A stretch of 64,000 nucleotides of DNA from ZC4RG20 sp963782445 (GTDB lineage Bacteria; Pseudomonadota; Gammaproteobacteria; Steroidobacterales; Rariloculaceae): the NCBI GenBank assembly GCA_963782445.1, contig CAWAJM010000002.1, positions 372,001 through 436,000 on the forward strand, written 5' to 3'. Made by a program: the position numbers and the translations under genes. The notes beneath the pieces are model-generated. The model had not been told where the DNA came from. It was given only the letters and a program-made list of their open reading frames with translations, and did not search any database. Each line of letters starts with the position of its first letter. The stretch's first letter is position 1. Positions 53,703 to 62,398 of the stretch are shown one piece after another.

Positions 53703-55424
53703 CTAGTCGATTGTAACGCGGTTGATCTCTTCCAAACTTGTAATTCCGTCCTTGACTTTTTTGAGTCCGGACATTCGGAGATCGGGTATCTTTTCCCGGC
53801 GTGCCTGCTCGGCGATCTGCAGCGCGTTGCCGTCTTCCATGATGATCCGGCCGATCGTCTCCGACACCGGCATGACCTGGTAGACCCCGACACGGCCCTT
53901 ATACCCCGAATTGCACTGGTTGCAGCCTTTGGCGTGATAGATGGTCATGCCTTCGTCTATCTGCGCCTGCGTGAACCCCTCCTTGAGCAGCGCCTCTGCC
54001 GGTACCTCGACGGGCTCCTTGCAGTGGTCGCAGAGGCGCCTCGCCAAACGCTGCGCGATGATCAGACTCACGGTGCTCGCGATGGCATAAGGTTTTACGC
54101 CCATGTCGACGAGACGCGTCAGCGTCTTCGGCGCGTCGTTCGTATGCAGGGTGGAGAGAACGAGATGGCCCGTCTGCGCCGCCTTGATCGCAATCTCGGC
54201 CGTTTCGAGGTCGCGTATCTCGCCGACCATGATCACGTCCGGGTCCTGGCGAAGAAACGCGCGCAGCGCCGAGGCAAACGTCAGGCCGACCTTTGGATTG
54301 ACGTTGACCTGATTTACGCCGGGCAAATTGATTTCGGCCGGATCCTCGGCTGTCGAAATATTGCGGTCGGCCGTATTCAGGATGTTGAGCCCCGTATAGA
54401 GCGAAACGGTTTTACCGCTTCCCGTCGGTCCCGTGACCAGGATCATCCCGTAGGGCTTCATGAGCGTTCTCATGTATAGCCCCTTTTGGAAATCCTCGTA
54501 ACCCAGCGCATCGATGCCGAGCTGAGCGCTGGACGGATCGAGCAAACGGCAGACGACCTTCTCGCCGAAGAGAGTCGGGCAGGTGTTGACGCGAAAGTCG
54601 ATGGCCCGGTTTTTCGAGAGCCGCATCTTGATGCGGCCGTCCTGTGGAATGCGGCGCTCCGCGATGTCGAGGCGGGCCATCACCTTGAGGCGGGCCGCGA
54701 CCTTCATCGAGAGCGCGACCGGAGGCTTCGCAATCTCGGTCAATACGCCATCTTGCCGGAAGCGAATCCGGTAATGCTTTTCGTAAGGCTCGAAGTGAAT
54801 GTCCGAGGCGCCGCGCTTGATGGCGTCGAGCATGACTTTGTTGACGAAGCGGACAACGGGCGCGTCGTCGACGTCGGCACGCGTAATTTCACCGCCGACT
54901 TCTTCGTCGCCGCCAGAAACCTCGAGATTCTCGATATCGAAGTCGTCTTGATCGAACTGCGACATCGTCGTGTCGACGGCCTCGATGGCCCTCGCTACGC
55001 GCGCTTCGAGTTTGTCCTGCTCGACCACGATGGGCTCGACGCGCATCGTCGTCTGAAACTTGATCTCGTCAAGCGCATGGAGATTCGTCGGATCTGCGAC
55101 GGCTACGTACAGCCGCTTCCCGCGCTGAAGTAGCGGCAGAACGCGGTGTTTTGCGAGAAGCTTGTCGTCGACGAGCTTGATTATCTCGAGGTCCGAATCG
55201 ACCGCATCCAGGTCCAACAGCGGGACGCCGAACTCATGGGCGGCAGCCACCGCAATCCGTCGCGGATCGCCGAGCTGATTGGCCACGAGGTGGGCGACGA
55301 GGGAGGCGCTGTTGCCTCCGATCGCTTCGAGCGCCTCGGCGAGCTCGGGTTCGGCTACGATCCCGTCCTGGACGAGACGCCTCGGTAGTCCCGTCAGCGG
55401 GCCTTGAGTTGCGGTAACCGCCAT
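53703..55424 (-). CDS. pilB: Type IV pilus assembly ATPase PilB
   Basis: Cytoplasmic hexameric ATPase that powers pilus extension. It has 573 residues from ATG 55424. It has an N-terminal MshEN/GspE-N type domain (about residues 60-165) and then the secretion ATPase core: Walker A LVTGPTGSGKTVSLYTG, Walker B DPDVIMVGEIRDLETAEIAI and the His box TLHTNDA. The zinc tetracysteine is CDHCKEP with GCNQCNSG. Frame upstream of 55424 is non-coding. First gene of the pil operon; no pilA was found beside it. Confidence 0.97.
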   Translation of the reverse strand: MAVTATQGPLTGLPRRLVQDGIVAEPELAEALEAIGGNSASLVAHLVANQLGDPRRIAVAAAHEFGVPLLDLDAVDSDLEIIKLVDDKLLAKHRVLPLLQRGKRLYVAVADPTNLHALDEIKFQTTMRVEPIVVEQDKLEARVARAIEAVDTTMSQFDQDDFDIENLEVSGGDEEVGGEITRADVDDAPVVRFVNKVMLDAIKRGASDIHFEPYEKHYRIRFRQDGVLTEIAKPPVALSMKVAARLKVMARLDIAERRIPQDGRIKMRLSKNRAIDFRVNTCPTLFGEKVVCRLLDPSSAQLGIDALGYEDFQKGLYMRTLMKPYGMILVTGPTGSGKTVSLYTGLNILNTADRNISTAEDPAEINLPGVNQVNVNPKVGLTFASALRAFLRQDPDVIMVGEIRDLETAEIAIKAAQTGHLVLSTLHTNDAPKTLTRLVDMGVKPYAIASTVSLIIAQRLARRLCDHCKEPVEVPAEALLKEGFTQAQIDEGMTIYHAKGCNQCNSGYKGRVGVYQVMPVSETIGRIIMEDGNALQIAEQARREKIPDLRMSGLKKVKDGITSLEEINRVTID

Positions 55425-55840
55425 GGCGCTCTCGGAATGGTGTTGAACAATCGAAAAACCTCGAATTGGAGCGGTACTTTCACCGTAGATCGCAGGATCT
55501 GTCAACAGCCGAATTCCCCTTTTGTGACGGGGGTTCCCGGTACTGCGACCCGTTCCCCGCGGGCTTCGGAGCGAACCGCCCCGCCTGGCCGTTTGGCATC
55601 GGTCGTGGCCCGCAGTGGGCTCGATGTCCTCTTCCGGCCGCAAAAGCTTCGACGATCTGCCAAATTCGCAGCAACCGCGTTTACCGGAAGGAAAAAGCCG
55701 ACGTCCTCCCTTGCGCATCGCGGAGTCACCGTATTAACTGGCGACCCAGCGGCTGGGGCGGGCGGCCTCGGGTGAAGGCGCATGGCAATGCGAGGCACGG
55801 ATCGCAGCCGTTTCGTACGTTTTCTTTTGAATCACCGGTC
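55425..55840. other. Divergent pilB / glycan-cluster intergenic region
   Basis: 416 bp without a supported gene. The frame of the downstream glycosyltransferase is open through it but has no family-like sequence. No sigma-54 (-24/-12) motif and no convincing sigma-70 pair was seen for pilB. In many gammaproteobacteria pilA or its promoter lies here; neither is present. From about this point rightwards the DNA looks less GC-rich. Confidence 0.5.
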
Positions 55841-57049
55841 ATGAGCGAATCGCAGGCCACGCTTGTTTCCCCGTTTGGGTTACCTCCGAGGGGCGTCAGC
55901 ATGTATGCCGACGAGCTCTATTCCGCCCTGACGAGCGTCTCGTGCGACGCCGTATCCCGCATAGATTATCGGGCCATCTATCCAGCGCGACTGGCTCCAA
56001 GCGGCCACGATGCGAGCCGCCTGGACGAGCTGGCGCTCTTGCACTGGGCAAGGCCCGCGACCTGGCGGCAGGCGGCTCGAATTGCCGGCGGCGTCGTGCA
56101 TCTCCAGCACTGGAATCCGTTCATGAGCCCGATGCTGCTCGGCGTGATGCGTCATGCGCACCGCCTCGGGAAGCGTGTCGTCGTGACCGTGCATAACCCG
56201 ACGCCCCACGAGCGATTGCGTGCATGGGAGCCGTGGGAGCGCCGGTTGCTTCGGGACGCGGACCTGCTCATCGTCCATACCGAGGTGGGACGCGAGCACT
56301 TAGGGCGGCGAATTCGCTCCAGGGATGGGCCGAGAATCGCGGTGGTGCCGCACGGCGTTCGAATTCGGGGCGCAACGGTCGCCTCGGCCGCCGACTTCGG
56401 CGTCACCTGTTTGGATCCGTCCCGTCGTTACGTGCTCAGTTTCGGCAACCTCCGCGACTACAAGGGAATTCCAACGCTGCTGGAGGCCTGGAAGGAAGTG
56501 TGCCGCCGCAACACGGACACGGATCTCGTGCTCGCGGGACGCTCTTGGGCGGGGTCTCACTCCCTGCTCGGTAGATTCTCCGCCCGCGTTCTGGGCTCCG
56601 ACCAAGCGTCTAATCGGATCTCGGCGCTGCTGCAGGACCGAGATCTTGCATTGAGAGTAGTGGTGCGGCTCGGATTCGTCCCGGAAGAAGCGTTGGACGC
56701 TCTGTGCCGAATCGCCTCATTCGCGGCATTCACGTATGACCGGATGAGCGGTCAGTCCGGAGCGGCTGCCCGGGCGGCTGGGTGCGGTATACCGCTGGTC
56801 GTGACCGGAGTCGGCGGGCTCAAGGAGCTGGCCATCGACGAGACCTACGTCGTGCGTCCCGGCGATGCGGCCGCGCTCGCGGCGGTCTTGACGCGTCTGT
56901 TGAACGGGACCGAGGGTATCGACACGCTTCGCGCCCGCCAAGTGGACCGCGCGCGGGCTTTCGACTGGCACACGATCGCCCGCGAGCATGTGCGGCTCTA
57001 TGGCGAGGTCGCCGCTGCGCGAGCCCCCAGCCTCGATCGACAGGAGTGA
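55841..57049 (+). CDS. Glycosyltransferase, GT-B fold (GT4-like)
   Basis: Putative sugar transferase of 402 residues from ATG 55841. The N-terminal acceptor domain has FGLPPRGVSMYADELYSAL and VVVTVHNPTPHERL. The C-terminal GT4-like domain has VLSFGNLRDYKGIPTLLEAW and GCGIPLVVTGVGGLKELA, the usual donor-binding region. The acidic E-x7-E pair typical of many GT4 enzymes is not clear (DRMSGQSGAAARAAG instead), so the donor and activity are uncertain. First gene of the glycan cluster, 7 bp before the membrane protein. Confidence 0.82.
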   Translation: MSESQATLVSPFGLPPRGVSMYADELYSALTSVSCDAVSRIDYRAIYPARLAPSGHDASRLDELALLHWARPATWRQAARIAGGVVHLQHWNPFMSPMLLGVMRHAHRLGKRVVVTVHNPTPHERLRAWEPWERRLLRDADLLIVHTEVGREHLGRRIRSRDGPRIAVVPHGVRIRGATVASAADFGVTCLDPSRRYVLSFGNLRDYKGIPTLLEAWKEVCRRNTDTDLVLAGRSWAGSHSLLGRFSARVLGSDQASNRISALLQDRDLALRVVVRLGFVPEEALDALCRIASFAAFTYDRMSGQSGAAARAAGCGIPLVVTGVGGLKELAIDETYVVRPGDAAALAAVLTRLLNGTEGIDTLRARQVDRARAFDWHTIAREHVRLYGEVAAARAPSLDRQE

Positions 57050-57056
57050 GACCGAG

Positions 57057-58073
57057 ATGCTGAGACGATGGGCGCCATTCGTCGGCCGACTCGTGCTGGG
57101 TCTCGCGATCCTGATGGCCGCCGTCGCTTACGGCGGAATCGAGCGGATTCCCAAGGCGGTCGCTGTTCTGCCGCCGGAGTTATTCGTCGCTGCGCTCCTT
57201 CTTACGTGGTTCGGATCTATCGTGCTGCCCGCCCTCGTCACGCGGTTCGACATGAAGCTGGTCGGGTTGGATGTTTCTTTTGTTCGACTCATGGCCATAA
57301 ACCTGGCCATGCGTTTCTACGTGCTGATGCTGCCGCATGCGCTCAGCGTGGGAATCCGGTGGCAGCGCTACCGCGATGGGCGCGAAGGCGTGGGCGTGTA
57401 CGTGGCCGCGTTAATTGCCTTCGAACGCACGGTGCAGCTCGCAATCGTAGTTACTACCGCGGCCCTGTTCCTGGCTGTGAGACGGTCGGCTCTGCCTTCT
57501 CCGCTTCACGTGCTCCTGCCGATTGCCGTCGCGGCATCGGTTGTTTCCATTTCTGTGCTCCTGGTCTTTGTTTCCCGTCGCGCGTTCGCCGCGCTTGCGC
57601 CCCTGCGTCTTGCGGCGACCCGCCGCTTGCCGGAAGCGTTCGGCGGGCGGGTGGAGCGAGTCGCGATGGCCATCCACGCTTATCGGGAACTGCGTGGGCG
57701 TGGGGTGCTGCGCGTCGTGTTATCCCTGCTGTGCGGGCACATGCTTTTCATCGCGAGCGGCTATGTCGTGGCCCGGGGTCTGGGCCTTCCTTTCGGCTTC
57801 CTCGACATCGGCTGGATGCGTTCCGTCGTCTACCTCGTGACGTTGTTGCCGCTAACGATCGCCGGGATCGGCGTTAGAGAGGCCGGTTTCGCCAGCTTGT
57901 TCGTAATGCAAGGCGTCGACAAGTCTAGTGCTATCGCGTTTCCCCTGGTGCTGCTGGGTCTGCAGCTCGTATTCGCAATGATCGGCGCATTGCTCGAGTC
58001 CGTTCGGGTGCTTGCCGGTGCGGCCGCGAAATCTCGGGCGCGAGAGTCCACCGAGGCGGCGTCGCGCGGTTGA
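57057..58073 (+). CDS. Flippase-like membrane protein (lysylphosphatidylglycerol synthase TM family)
   Basis: A 338-residue integral membrane protein with about eight hydrophobic helices, of the UPF0104/LPG-synthase transmembrane family (AglD- and MprF-like N-domain). Typical features are the YGGIERI loop, LMAINLAMRFYVLMLP and the conserved TLLPLTIAGIGVREAGFASL near the C-terminus. Members often sit in glycan clusters and are suspected lipid or glycolipid translocators; no substrate can be given. It has no lysyl-transferase domain, so it is not a complete MprF. Converges on the asparagine-synthetase-like gene. Confidence 0.8.
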   Translation: MLRRWAPFVGRLVLGLAILMAAVAYGGIERIPKAVAVLPPELFVAALLLTWFGSIVLPALVTRFDMKLVGLDVSFVRLMAINLAMRFYVLMLPHALSVGIRWQRYRDGREGVGVYVAALIAFERTVQLAIVVTTAALFLAVRRSALPSPLHVLLPIAVAASVVSISVLLVFVSRRAFAALAPLRLAATRRLPEAFGGRVERVAMAIHAYRELRGRGVLRVVLSLLCGHMLFIASGYVVARGLGLPFGFLDIGWMRSVVYLVTLLPLTIAGIGVREAGFASLFVMQGVDKSSAIAFPLVLLGLQLVFAMIGALLESVRVLAGAAAKSRARESTEAASRG

Positions 58074-58100
58074 AGAGCTCGGCCGACGGCTGGGCGGGGA

Positions 58101-60041
58101 TCAGGGAGCGCGCGAACCCGGAGCCTCGGCGCGGCGTTGGGCGCCTTCGGGAATCTCGTTGAGCAGGCCGCAGAAGGAGGCGTAGGTCGCGAGCAGGCTC
58201 GGAGCCTGCTTGATGATTCGGTCGGTCAGCAGGTATTTCTGGAACATTTGTTCGGCAATATGTGGCTCGAGAAGGCTTTCGACGTAGCTTGCGTCTGCCG
58301 TAAATGGCAGGTCTGCGATCTTTCGCCGCATGAACGCTCGCATCGGCCCCGCGTACCATTGGTCCACCGGTGCGTCGACCGCGGCGACTTTTCTCTGGTA
58401 GATGACCTCGTTCGGGAGCAGCCCCTTTTCCTCGGCCATCTTCATGAGCGCGTATTTTCCGGTGATCCGTGAAGCCGTGCGCGTGTTCGGACGGCACAGC
58501 TCTTCCGGTAACGACTGCGCGAGCTGTTTGAAAGCCGGATGCATGTACGGAGATACAATCGGCAGACCGGATACGTCCGAGCTGCCGTTCATCTTGTTCT
58601 TGTTTGGCGAGATGAGCGCCTTGCCCTGGTAGGCGAGGCGCAGCGACGGAAGGTTCGCGAACGGCGCGGCGAGTTGCGCGGCCGCATACCGAACATCGCA
58701 TGCCTGCTCGGGGGCGGGTCCGCTTCTGATCTGGGCCAGGGACAACTCATCGAGCAGCCTGAACGACAAAAAGCCGCGCACATGTCTCGGCCAGGACGAC
58801 GTTCTGACAAGATTGAGTATCAAGCGGTACGGGTGGCCGAGACGCCGCTCGATGGACGGGCGGGCGAGCAGGCGAGTCAGAAGCCGCGCGGCACCGTCCG
58901 GTATGGAGGGCACTCTTTCAAGCACCCGTGCTCGTTTCCACGTTCCCGGATAGCCCAAGAAAGCGGTGTCGCATCCGTCGCCGCTGTATATAGCGGCAAC
59001 ACCGGAGAGCGCCATTTTCTCGGCAAGAATCGCGGTTTGAATGACGTAGTTGGGCCAGTTCGTGGGCTGATTGAAGACATACGGAAAACGGTCGAGCCCG
59101 CGTTCGAGGTCGTCTCTCGTCAGCTTCACCCAATGGTGCTCGATACCCAGAAACGCCGCCAGGTCCTCGACATGCGGCTGGTTGTACTCCTCCTGCTCGT
59201 AGGAGAATGACCAGGTGGTTACGGTCTTGCCGAGCCGCCGAAGGCCGGCGGCTACGAGCGCCGAGTCGAATCCGCCGAGTAGGACGCCTACGTCCGAATC
59301 AGCATTGCACTGCTGCTCGAGCGCGCTCATGAACGATTCGTGTAAAACGTCAACGGCGCGCGCGAGGGGCGCACCGGGCTCGAGTTCCGGCGGCTCGGCG
59401 GCTCGATAGGGCGCGATCGGGCGCTCGCTTCGGCTAGTTGCAGTCCAGCTCAGGACTTGGCCAGCCGGTACGGCCGTAAGACCGGAAAACGGGGTGCGAC
59501 CGTGGGGATAGAAGCCGTAAATCAGGAAGAAATCTTCCCAGGAGCGGTCAAGGGTCGGTTTGTCCAGCAGATTGACGGCGGCCGCTACGCTCGAAGAGAA
59601 GACGACGCCTCGCTCCTGGGATTGGTAAACGGGTGCCCGCTGGCCGTACGGATCGGCCGCGAGATGAAGTGTTCCGGAGCGCGAGTCGGCGATCGCGAGG
59701 GAATAATAGCCAAGCAAACCGTCCAGGAAGGCGCAGCCTGCCTCGAGGTAGCGCCGCAGCAGCACGGCGGCCGTCGTGTCGGGATCGCCGGGGGCGCGTT
59801 CGTCCGAAGTGCCTGGAAAGGGCCCGAAGAAGCTGCCGTTGAACAGGAGCACGCATCCGTCGCGTTCCGCCCTGCCGAGTGTCCGGCTGCCCGGCGTTCT
59901 CACGGCGCCGAGCAGCGGCACGGCAGCCGTGCTCTCGAACGTTGGCCGCGATCCATAATGGCGCGCACAGAACGCCGCCACGCCATCGCGCGCCACCTCG
60001 TTGCTTGCGCTTGGAGTGGTTGCGCCGAAGAACAGATTCAT
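58101..60041 (-). CDS. Asparagine-synthetase-like protein lacking the Cys nucleophile
   Basis: A 646-residue protein with the AsnB layout: an N-terminal glutamine-amidotransferase-like half (LLFNGSFFG, DGLLGYYSLAIADSRSGTL, AADPYGQRAPVY) and a C-terminal synthetase half (YSGDGCDTAFLGYPG). Residue 2 is Asn, not the catalytic Cys, so glutaminase activity is not expected. The PP-loop reads LLGGFDSA (residues 254-261) rather than SGGxDS(S). It is probably an amidating or ligase enzyme using free ammonia, or a catalytically altered relative, modifying a glycan. Its start overlaps the pyruvyltransferase stop, so the two are coupled. Confidence 0.78.
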   Translation of the reverse strand: MNLFFGATTPSASNEVARDGVAAFCARHYGSRPTFESTAAVPLLGAVRTPGSRTLGRAERDGCVLLFNGSFFGPFPGTSDERAPGDPDTTAAVLLRRYLEAGCAFLDGLLGYYSLAIADSRSGTLHLAADPYGQRAPVYQSQERGVVFSSSVAAAVNLLDKPTLDRSWEDFFLIYGFYPHGRTPFSGLTAVPAGQVLSWTATSRSERPIAPYRAAEPPELEPGAPLARAVDVLHESFMSALEQQCNADSDVGVLLGGFDSALVAAGLRRLGKTVTTWSFSYEQEEYNQPHVEDLAAFLGIEHHWVKLTRDDLERGLDRFPYVFNQPTNWPNYVIQTAILAEKMALSGVAAIYSGDGCDTAFLGYPGTWKRARVLERVPSIPDGAARLLTRLLARPSIERRLGHPYRLILNLVRTSSWPRHVRGFLSFRLLDELSLAQIRSGPAPEQACDVRYAAAQLAAPFANLPSLRLAYQGKALISPNKNKMNGSSDVSGLPIVSPYMHPAFKQLAQSLPEELCRPNTRTASRITGKYALMKMAEEKGLLPNEVIYQRKVAAVDAPVDQWYAGPMRAFMRRKIADLPFTADASYVESLLEPHIAEQMFQKYLLTDRIIKQAPSLLATYASFCGLLNEIPEGAQRRAEAPGSRAP

Positions 60042-61297
60042 GCGGCGTCCGAACTCCGGGCTCGACCCGGAAGCTGGAGAATCAGCGCCGCGATATCGAT
60101 ATTATTCGCGGCCGAGCGGCGCACTTGAGCCAGACGCGATTCGATGTGGCTGCGCACCTCTCGGCGCTGCTCCCAAGTGGCCGTCAGGGTTTCGAGGAGG
60201 CGTTCGGCCTCCAGCCTGCTCCCGTCGAGCGCGCGTTCGCGCTGGCCGAGCATCGCCATAATGCCGGGAGTCTTGTGACTATACGACAGCGCAACGACCG
60301 GTATCCCCTGAGACAAGGCGGCGATGTTCGCATGCATGCGGGCGCCGAGCACCATGTCTGCCAGGCCAATCACGGCCTTGAGCTCGTCGGGCCGGTAGTC
60401 GCCTAGGATAACATCCGCCCGCGCGCGCATTTCGCCTGCGACCCGGGACGCCACACGGCGATCGTCGCCCGCGGCCTTCGGCCCCGTGACGTGCGGGACT
60501 AATAACACCCGGGCTTCGTGGGCGCGTAGGAACGCGTCGAGGACGCTCGCCATCATTGCGACGAAACGATCGCGGCTCTCCGCCTCGTACCTCTTCTCGA
60601 GTATGGGGCTGACCGAGACACAAAGTACCGGTCTCTTGTCCCATTCGATTCCTTCGGCGGCGAGTATTTCGATTGCGCGCCCTGCACTCGCCGGACGCAG
60701 TAGAAAGGCCATGTCCGCCGTCGCGGTCGCCGGCCGGCTCCGGAGCCCTAGGCTCTCGACGTGGGCGAAGGATATCGGGTCGCGAAGCGTGACGGCTTGT
60801 GCGCGTCCGAAGATCCAACGGGCAAGCAGCCTCGTGGGACCGAAGGGACCGACGGACTGTGCACATATGAACAACGGCTTTCCGAGCAGCAATGCATTGA
60901 GTAAGGGCATGTAATGGGAGAGTGCCACGTGCGGGCCATAGTCGTCGGTCAACATGTCGCCGCTGAGATCGACGACGAGGCTCGCATCCCGATACGCCTG
61001 CAACTCGGGCTCCGGGATCAACCAGCGCGCGTCGACGCCCATAGCCCTCTTGAGCAGACGCCAGAGCGCCGCGCGGACCACTTGGAAGGCCGCGACGACG
61101 AGCCTCCTACGCTGGCACTGAACGACCGTCGCGAGGCCGGCATAGAGCGGGGCGTCCGCGCGCGCGAACGGCGCGCTAATGACGACCTTCGCCTCGGGCC
61201 ATCGCTCGCGCAGAGCTTGCGCGAAGCTAAGCTGCATTCCCGCGTCGCCCTTATTAGCTGCCGAATAGGTGCCTGTGAGAACGATGCTGAAAGGCAT
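60038..61297 (-). CDS. Polysaccharide pyruvyltransferase family protein
   Basis: A 419-residue cytoplasmic protein of the WcaK/CsaB family, which adds pyruvyl ketals from PEP to cell-surface sugars. It shows LTGTYSAANKGDAGMQLSF at the N-terminus, VDLSGDMLTDDYGP, QSVGPFGPTRLLARWI, LRDPISFAHV and the C-terminal GARMHANIAALSQGIPVVALS. These are the usual family signatures with a GT-B-like fold. The sugar acceptor is unknown. It lies between the GT2 gene (99 bp upstream) and the AsnB-like gene. Confidence 0.85.
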   Translation of the reverse strand: MPFSIVLTGTYSAANKGDAGMQLSFAQALRERWPEAKVVISAPFARADAPLYAGLATVVQCQRRRLVVAAFQVVRAALWRLLKRAMGVDARWLIPEPELQAYRDASLVVDLSGDMLTDDYGPHVALSHYMPLLNALLLGKPLFICAQSVGPFGPTRLLARWIFGRAQAVTLRDPISFAHVESLGLRSRPATATADMAFLLRPASAGRAIEILAAEGIEWDKRPVLCVSVSPILEKRYEAESRDRFVAMMASVLDAFLRAHEARVLLVPHVTGPKAAGDDRRVASRVAGEMRARADVILGDYRPDELKAVIGLADMVLGARMHANIAALSQGIPVVALSYSHKTPGIMAMLGQRERALDGSRLEAERLLETLTATWEQRREVRSHIESRLAQVRRSAANNIDIAALILQLPGRARSSDAA

Positions 61298-61395
61298 GTG
61301 TGGCTTACGCCCGTTATCGAAATCGTGGTCGACGCGCCCAAGTGGGCGTGAAACGGCGGCTGCCTGTCACCTTCGATACGCTCCGGTGTCGGCCC

Positions 61396-62355
61396 TCAGG
61401 TCCCGACCTTGCGGACGGCGGAACTCGAGCCTTCCGCCCGTACGGGCTCCACTGAGCTCTCGGGCCGCTGAGCCTCCGCCGCGCGGACGGTCGAGGCGTC
61501 CAAGCGGTAGATGAGCTGAGTGATCTGCTCGGACACCAGACCGATGAGAAAGATCAGGACGCAGGTGGTGAACATGAGCGCCGACATGTTCGTAAACCGC
61601 CCTGCCGTTATGTACGTGTAGAGGTAATAGCACAAACCGATCAGGAAGAATCCCGCGCTGAGCGGAGTGAAGAGCTTCAGGGGGGAGTACAGCGTCCCGA
61701 TCTTGAAGATGATCAGCAGAAAGCGAACCCCATCCTGAAGGGGCCGAATGTGGCTCTTGCCGATTCGCTTCGCAGCCCGTATCCGCACGTAAGCGACCGA
61801 ATATCCCGCCCTGAAGAACGACATCGTGATCGTCGTCGGATAGGAAAACCCATTCGGCAAAAGGTAGATGAACTCGCGAAATTTCGCCGCCCGGACAGCG
61901 CGAAAGCCCGAAGTGAGATCGCTTATTGGGTTGTTCGTCATCCAGCTCGCAAGACCATTGTAAAACCGATTCGCATAGGACCGGCCGAGGTTCGCCTGGG
62001 AACCAGCGTCCCGTGCGCCCACTGCCATGTCGTAGCCTTCGGATATCTTCGCCAAGAGGCGCTGGACGTTGTTCGGGTCGTGTTGCCCGTCCGCATCCAT
62101 GAAGATCAACACCTCTCCGGTTGCGGCCCTGGCCCCCGATTTCACGGCGGCTCCGTTACCGATGTTGTACTGATGCCTGACCTCGATGACGCCGCACTCC
62201 CTGCAGACAGCACTTGTGTCATCCGTGGAGCCGTCGTTGACGACGATGATCTCCGCGCGTGCGTATTGGCGCCTCAGAACGGGCAGCAGCCGTCTCAGCG
62301 AATCTGCCTCGTTGAACGCGGGAATGATAAGAGAAGTGAATCGCGCTTCGATCAT
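61396..62355 (-). CDS. GT2 glycosyltransferase, dolichyl-phosphate-mannose-synthase-like, membrane-anchored
   Basis: A 319-residue protein likely to make a polyprenyl-phosphate sugar. The N-terminal GT-A domain has SLIIPAFNEADSLRRLLPVL, VNDGSTDDTSAVC, the metal motif MDADGQHDP and DLTSGFRAVRA. Two C-terminal membrane helices (about residues 230-252 and 262-285, LFTPLSAGFFLIGLCYYLY and LMFTTCVLIFLIGLV) anchor it. In the family such enzymes supply lipid-linked sugars to GT-C transferases, and one GT-C-like protein is encoded just upstream on the same strand. Confidence 0.86.
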   Translation of the reverse strand: MIEARFTSLIIPAFNEADSLRRLLPVLRRQYARAEIIVVNDGSTDDTSAVCRECGVIEVRHQYNIGNGAAVKSGARAATGEVLIFMDADGQHDPNNVQRLLAKISEGYDMAVGARDAGSQANLGRSYANRFYNGLASWMTNNPISDLTSGFRAVRAAKFREFIYLLPNGFSYPTTITMSFFRAGYSVAYVRIRAAKRIGKSHIRPLQDGVRFLLIIFKIGTLYSPLKLFTPLSAGFFLIGLCYYLYTYITAGRFTNMSALMFTTCVLIFLIGLVSEQITQLIYRLDASTVRAAEAQRPESSVEPVRAEGSSSAVRKVGT

Positions 62356-62398
62356 CTACAGTACCCCCCGTTTCCCGATCGATCGTGGCATTGCCTTA

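Noticed and set aside
55466..55840. N-terminal extension of the GT4-like protein
   Set aside because: The extension has no glycosyltransferase-like sequence; the fold begins just after ATG 55841.
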